Origin: Paraclostridium bifermentans | Lineage (GTDB): Bacteria > Bacillota > Clostridia > Peptostreptococcales > Peptostreptococcaceae | Length of the DNA stretch: 64,000 nucleotides | Assembly: GCF_019916025.1 (NCBI RefSeq) | Contig: NZ_CP079737.1 | Location: 2,356,001-2,420,000 of the forward strand | Direction of reading: 5' to 3' | Notes under the pieces: model-generated | The model's input: only the letters and a program-made list of their open reading frames with translations | Databases searched by the model: none | What the model was told of the DNA's origin: nothing | Made by a program: the position numbers and the translations under genes | Shown here: positions 60,881 through 64,000 of the stretch, in pieces | Numbering within the stretch: position 1 is the stretch's first letter | Layout: each line of letters starts with the position of its first letter

Positions 60881-61825
60881 CTATACTAATACTTTAAATT
60901 GATATCCATTATCTTTATAGTATTTTATTAATTGCGGAAGAGCTTTTGCAGTATTTTCTTTACCATAAGTATCATGCATTAAAATAACTACCATTTCTTT
61001 TCCCTCTGAAGTTTTTACTGCATAGTTGTATAATTCTTCAGGTGATTTCTTTTTACCTTCAGCATCTCCACTTAAGGCATTCCAATCTATTGCAGCCATA
61101 CTGTTAGCAGCCATATATTCATCTAAAGGTTCCATACCTTTCCATGACATATGTCCACCTGGACATCTTATAACTTCTGTTGAGAAGTAAGGTCCTAAAA
61201 CTCTTTTTAATATATCATCAGTCTTTTTAAAGTCACCTTTGAAAGCTTCTAAGTCTAATGTTCTATTTGGGTATAATATACCATAATCATGGCTATATGA
61301 GTGATTTGCTATTGCATGTCCTTCTTCAAGCTCTTGCTTTAGTAAATCTTCAGCTTTCTTTCCACCACGCTCTATATTAGATCCTGTTACAAAAAATGTA
61401 GCTTTAACATCTTCATCTTTTAATGTTTTTAATATCTCTGGAGTAACTGTAGTTGATGTTCCATCATCAAAAGTTAAAAATACTATCTTTTCTCCATTAT
61501 TTGAATAGTCTCCGCTTTTTAATTTCTCTGCAACTTTTTCAGCACTGTAGCTGTAACTTTCTGCTCCATGCTTAACTCCGATTATTTTCTTTTTAGCTTC
61601 TTCTTCTTCTTTACGTTTTTGTTCTTCTGCTGCAAGTCTTTTCTCCTCTGCAACTTTTTCTTCTTGTTTTTCTTTTATTGTTTCATCCACATAGGCTTTA
61701 ACTTTATTAAAAGAACCAAATATAACTACACATACTACCATTAGTAAAAATGCTCTTTTAACATTTAGTTTTGCCCGTTTCTTATTTTTATTAGAGCTAG
61801 AAAAAATATTGTTATTTTTTTTCAT
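60881..61825 (-). CDS. Polysaccharide (peptidoglycan) deacetylase, membrane anchored
   Basis: A 314-residue NodB-domain enzyme that removes N-acetyl groups from cell-wall glycans. The N-terminus has one TM helix (~24-42), then a charged coiled coil (EEKVAEEKRLAAEEQKRKEEEEA). Catalytic motifs: VFLTFDDGTST (Asp-Asp), NHSYSHDYG (metal His pair, H-S-x3-H), RCPGGH, IDWNALSGD, and VVILMHDTYG (H-D). The start is ATG 61825 after GGGGGAAG. A WalR-like box lies upstream. Resembles PgdA/PdaA-type lysozyme-resistance enzymes. Confidence 0.93.
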   Translation of the reverse strand: MKKNNNIFSSSNKNKKRAKLNVKRAFLLMVVCVVIFGSFNKVKAYVDETIKEKQEEKVAEEKRLAAEEQKRKEEEEAKKKIIGVKHGAESYSYSAEKVAEKLKSGDYSNNGEKIVFLTFDDGTSTTVTPEILKTLKDEDVKATFFVTGSNIERGGKKAEDLLKQELEEGHAIANHSYSHDYGILYPNRTLDLEAFKGDFKKTDDILKRVLGPYFSTEVIRCPGGHMSWKGMEPLDEYMAANSMAAIDWNALSGDAEGKKKSPEELYNYAVKTSEGKEMVVILMHDTYGKENTAKALPQLIKYYKDNGYQFKVLV

Positions 61826-61871
61826 AACTTCCCCCTTACTGTCACTTAATGTCACTTTTTATTATATATAC

Positions 61872-61916
61872 ATTATACGCTAATTAATCCATTATGTGTA
61901 TTACAGCTTCGTAACA
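61872..61916 (-). promoter_or_regulatory. WalR-like box and -10 of deacetylase gene
   Basis: On the minus strand TGTTAC-GAAGC-TGTAAT (61900-61916) is an exact match to the WalR (YycF) consensus TGTWAH-N5-TGTWAH. A TATAAT lies at 61872-61877. The box ends where a -35 would start, an activator position. Confidence 0.65.
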
Positions 61917-62040
61917 ACTATTTCAAAATGGTAACATATTGAAAAAATTAAAACAAATTTAATAATTTTATTCCTGTTTTTTAAATTTTATTAAATCATT
62001 ATATATTATTTTTTAAGTTTTATTCGTTTATATAATACGT

Positions 62041-62062
62041 AAAAAAACTGCATACGCAGTTT
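62041..62062 (-). terminator. Terminator after 53-residue protein gene
   Basis: AAACTGC-ATAC-GCAGTTT perfect 7-bp stem, with seven T residues following on the minus strand. Confidence 0.85.
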
Positions 62063-62075
62063 GTTTTAAGACTAA

Positions 62076-62237
62076 TTAAATTTTTTCTTTTCCGATTTCT
62101 TCATTTTCACTGTAATTACATACAATGCTTCCAAACTCTTGTTGATATCGCATAGTCGTATTTATAATTATATAACCTAACCCCAAAAATATAAAAACTA
62201 AGGTAATCCCAATTACCAGTTTTATCTTTAGCCTCAT
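62076..62237 (-). CDS. Small single-TM membrane protein (53 residues)
   Basis: A short ORF starting MRLKIKLVIGITLVFIFLGLG, with an N-terminal TM helix (~5-26) and an acidic C-terminus (RYQQEFGSIVCNYSENEEIGKEKI). The ATG at 62237 is 6 bases after GGGGGG, a strong site, and a terminator follows. One cysteine (residue 40). Not matched to any known family. It sits between the deacetylase and xpt genes on the same strand. Confidence 0.75.
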   Translation of the reverse strand: MRLKIKLVIGITLVFIFLGLGYIIINTTMRYQQEFGSIVCNYSENEEIGKEKI

Positions 62238-62376
62238 ATGGGACCCCCCTTTTTACTTATTTCCATTTTTTACCTCAATTAAATTATATACCATTTTTTG
62301 ACCATTTAACAGAAATTATTATCTATTTTTTTCTACAAATTAATGCATAATAAAAGCTGGTTAAAAACCAGCTTCT

Positions 62377-62949
62377 TTATTTAAACTTTATTTTACCATT
62401 TTCTATTGAATCTAAAACTACTAATGATTGTAAATTTATATTTTTTTCATCTAAAAGTTTAGCTCCATCTTGGAATCCTTTTTCTATAACTATTCCAACT
62501 CCAACCAAGTTAGCTTGAGCTTGATCAACTAATTCACTTAAACCTATTGCAGCTCTTCCGTTTGCTAGAAAATCATCTAGAACTAATATATTTTCACCTT
62601 TATTTAAATACCTTTTTGAAACTCTTATTGTATAATTTTTAGCTTTAGTAAATGAATATACTTCAGATTCATAAACATCCTTATCCAAATTTTTAGATTC
62701 AACTTTTTTTGCGAATACCACAGGTACATTTCCAAAATGTTGGGATGCTATAGATGCTATAGCTATACCTGAAGCTTCTATTGTAAGTATTTTATCTATT
62801 TTTTTACCTTCAAATCTTTTTGAAAATTCTTTTCCTATTTCATTTAAAAATGCTACATCTAATTGATGATTTAAAAAACTATCTACTTTTAATATATCAT
62901 TACCTGAAATTCTTCCTTCAGTTAATATTTTTTCTTTTAACTTTTCCAT
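62377..62949 (-). CDS. xpt: Xanthine phosphoribosyltransferase
   Basis: A 190-residue PRTase that salvages xanthine to XMP with PRPP. The opening [30 protein letters not shown] and [26 protein letters not shown] are Xpt-like. The PRPP-binding loop is [23 protein letters not shown]. The ATG follows GGAGG. Expression is controlled by the guanine riboswitch and terminator just upstream (62999-63129). No pbuX permease follows here. Identification is confident. Confidence 0.96.
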   Translation of the reverse strand: MEKLKEKILTEGRISGNDILKVDSFLNHQLDVAFLNEIGKEFSKRFEGKKIDKILTIEASGIAIASIASQHFGNVPVVFAKKVESKNLDKDVYESEVYSFTKAKNYTIRVSKRYLNKGENILVLDDFLANGRAAIGLSELVDQAQANLVGVGIVIEKGFQDGAKLLDEKNINLQSLVVLDSIENGKIKFK

Positions 62950-62998
62950 AAATATGCCTCCAAATTTTAGTATACTGCATAAATAATATTGAGAAAGT

Positions 62999-63031
62999 TT
63001 AAAAAAACTCCTGTCTAAAAAGACAGGAGTT
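62999..63031 (-). terminator. Riboswitch expression-platform terminator
   Basis: AACTCCTGTC pairs perfectly with GACAGGAGTT around TAAAAA; seven T residues follow on the minus strand. It can compete with the P1 stem of the riboswitch, which contains CTGTA/TACAG. Confidence 0.9.
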
Positions 63032-63062
63032 GTATTTACTATAAAAAATAATAAACAAACTT

Positions 63063-63129
63063 CCTGTAGTCAAATCATTTACGGTGATTTGGTAGAAACT
63101 CTTGACCCTTATCGTCAAATTTATACAGA
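63063..63129 (-). promoter_or_regulatory. Guanine (purine) riboswitch aptamer
   Basis: On the minus strand the core reads ATAAGG (L2), GTTTCTACC (J2/3), CCGTAAA (L3) and GACTAC (J3/1). P1 (CTGTA/TACAG), P2 (TTGAC/GTCAA) and P3 (AAATCA/TGATTT) all pair. The C in GACTAC at the specificity position indicates guanine rather than adenine. It lies directly upstream of xpt. Confidence 0.95.
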
Positions 63130-63170
63130 TATTGTAATCAGTTTATCTAATTATAAATCATTAGTATGTA

Positions 63171-64000
63171 TTAATCAATATTTATTTTATTTATCTCATT
63201 TATGTTAAGCGGTTTAAAATAATAATATCCTTGTATATATATCTTTTCATTTTTTATATTTTGTATAAAATCTTTTTGACATTTATATTCTACTCCTTCA
63301 CATACAATGGACTTATTCGTAGCTTTACATATATTAGATAAAAATATAATAATTTCCTTTACAAAAATTGAACTTTCTATACTATCTATAAAGTATTTAT
63401 CTATTTTAACTATATCAAAATCTAATTTTTCTAATATATCTAAATTAGAATATTCAACACCAAAGTCATCTATAGCTATCATAAATCCACATTTTTTTAA
63501 TTTTTCTATAGACCTATTTATTTTACTTAAATCATTTATTCCAACTTTTTCTAAAATTTCTATACATATACTATATTTTTTCATATTCATTAAAATTGAT
63601 ATATCACATATTTGTTTTATAAATGTATCATTTTCAATTTCATTTAAAGACATGTTTAGTGATATATAAAATTCATCATTTTTCATATTATTGTATTTTT
63701 TTATAATGTCATAATCATTTATTGCAAGTTTTAATATATGTAATGAAGTTTCAAATAGCATATCATTGTTTTCAATATCTTTTATAAAAAAATAAGGGGT
63801 TAGTATTTTATTATCTTTTCTCAATCTCAATAACCCCTCAAATCCAATTATTTCATTTTTTTTAGGATTTACTATAGGTTGGTAGTATAAAAAATATTTA
63901 TTTTTCTTCAAATCTTCTCTTATGATTTTTTTCATCTTGCACTTTTTAATATATGGTAATTTTTTTTTATAAAAAATATATACTAAAAATGTAATAATGC
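63171..64000 (-). CDS. EAL-domain c-di-GMP phosphodiesterase, N-terminus off the window
   Basis: The frame is open from 63171 to the right edge, so the gene is partial. The visible upstream part encodes a TM helix (IITFLVYIFY) and a basic linker before KKIIREDLKKNKYFLYYQPIV. The EAL domain (~245 residues) has EGLLRL for EAL, SLNMS (Asn), EILE, DDFGVEYSNL, VKIDKYFI, CEGVEY and QGYYYFKP. All metal- and substrate-binding positions look conserved, so it should hydrolyse c-di-GMP. The domain start at ATG 63935 has no ribosome site. A membrane-anchored regulator of c-di-GMP. Confidence 0.9.
   Translation of the reverse strand, partial: IITFLVYIFYKKKLPYIKKCKMKKIIREDLKKNKYFLYYQPIVNPKKNEIIGFEGLLRLRKDNKILTPYFFIKDIENNDMLFETSLHILKLAINDYDIIKKYNNMKNDEFYISLNMSLNEIENDTFIKQICDISILMNMKKYSICIEILEKVGINDLSKINRSIEKLKKCGFMIAIDDFGVEYSNLDILEKLDFDIVKIDKYFIDSIESSIFVKEIIIFLSNICKATNKSIVCEGVEYKCQKDFIQNIKNEKIYIQGYYYFKPLNINEINKINID

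Overview
The window is a low-GC, AT-rich chromosomal segment from an anaerobic, probably spore-forming Gram-positive bacterium. Gene content and style point to the Peptostreptococcaceae (the Clostridioides / Paraclostridium / Romboutsia group). Supporting signs are the rpsB-tsf-pyrH operon, GerM-type, DegV, YlbF, VanW and YjiH proteins, a cysteine-rich coat-like protein, strong AGGAGG ribosome sites, and many TTG starts. No rRNA, tRNA, insertion sequence, prophage or CRISPR array was recognised. It reads as core chromosome with a few unusual loci.

Layout. 1-2410 (minus): rpsB, tsf and the 5' part of pyrH from a strong promoter. 2591-8281 (minus): cell-envelope and signalling genes: a D,D-carboxypeptidase, a pentapeptide-repeat ion channel, a membrane-anchored pseudokinase and a VanW protein. 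7646-8603 holds a two-gene operon with two LexA boxes. 8847-13900: a DMT exporter, then a membrane/redox cluster with two TVP38/DedA proteins, a CDP-alcohol phosphatidyltransferase, an Fe-S CCG-domain protein and a rhodanese lipoprotein. 14103-19394: purine permease, RidA, and a GntR-controlled ABC transporter. 19584-21688: an unknown gene plus cstA. 21727-31838: metabolic and small genes (yaaA, glpK, SulP, DUF1858, TSCPD, parvulin, CBS).

32026-41994: an amidase-domain protein, GNAT, YlbF, a VanY-like lipoprotein, the cysteine-rich coat-like protein, a gene broken or recoded at an A9 run, a PadR-DUF1700-DUF4097 operon, an M42 peptidase and a YjiH protein. 42089-52205: a diacylglycerol-type glycosyltransferase, a cation/proton antiporter, an M23 peptidase, an atypical glutamine synthetase, a DEDD exonuclease, exonuclease III and a GalT-like protein. 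52465-64000: an aminotransferase, MarR with an orphan PTS IIC, DegV, ModB-ModC without ModA, a GltD-like oxidoreductase, a sirtuin, a polysaccharide deacetylase with a WalR-like box, xpt under a guanine riboswitch, and a truncated EAL protein.

Most promising for follow-up: (i) a dnaX-like A AAA AAG slip site with a downstream hairpin, joining two ORFs at 36747-37255; (ii) the LexA-controlled operon of a 52-residue protein and an EEP-family nuclease; (iii) the pseudokinase lacking its catalytic residues; (iv) a probable AUU start codon upstream of cstA; (v) a CRP/FNR-type site placed at about -40 before a DUF1858 gene; (vi) a 134-bp palindromic element at 39467-39600. All functions are inferred from reading the sequence; no database search was possible.
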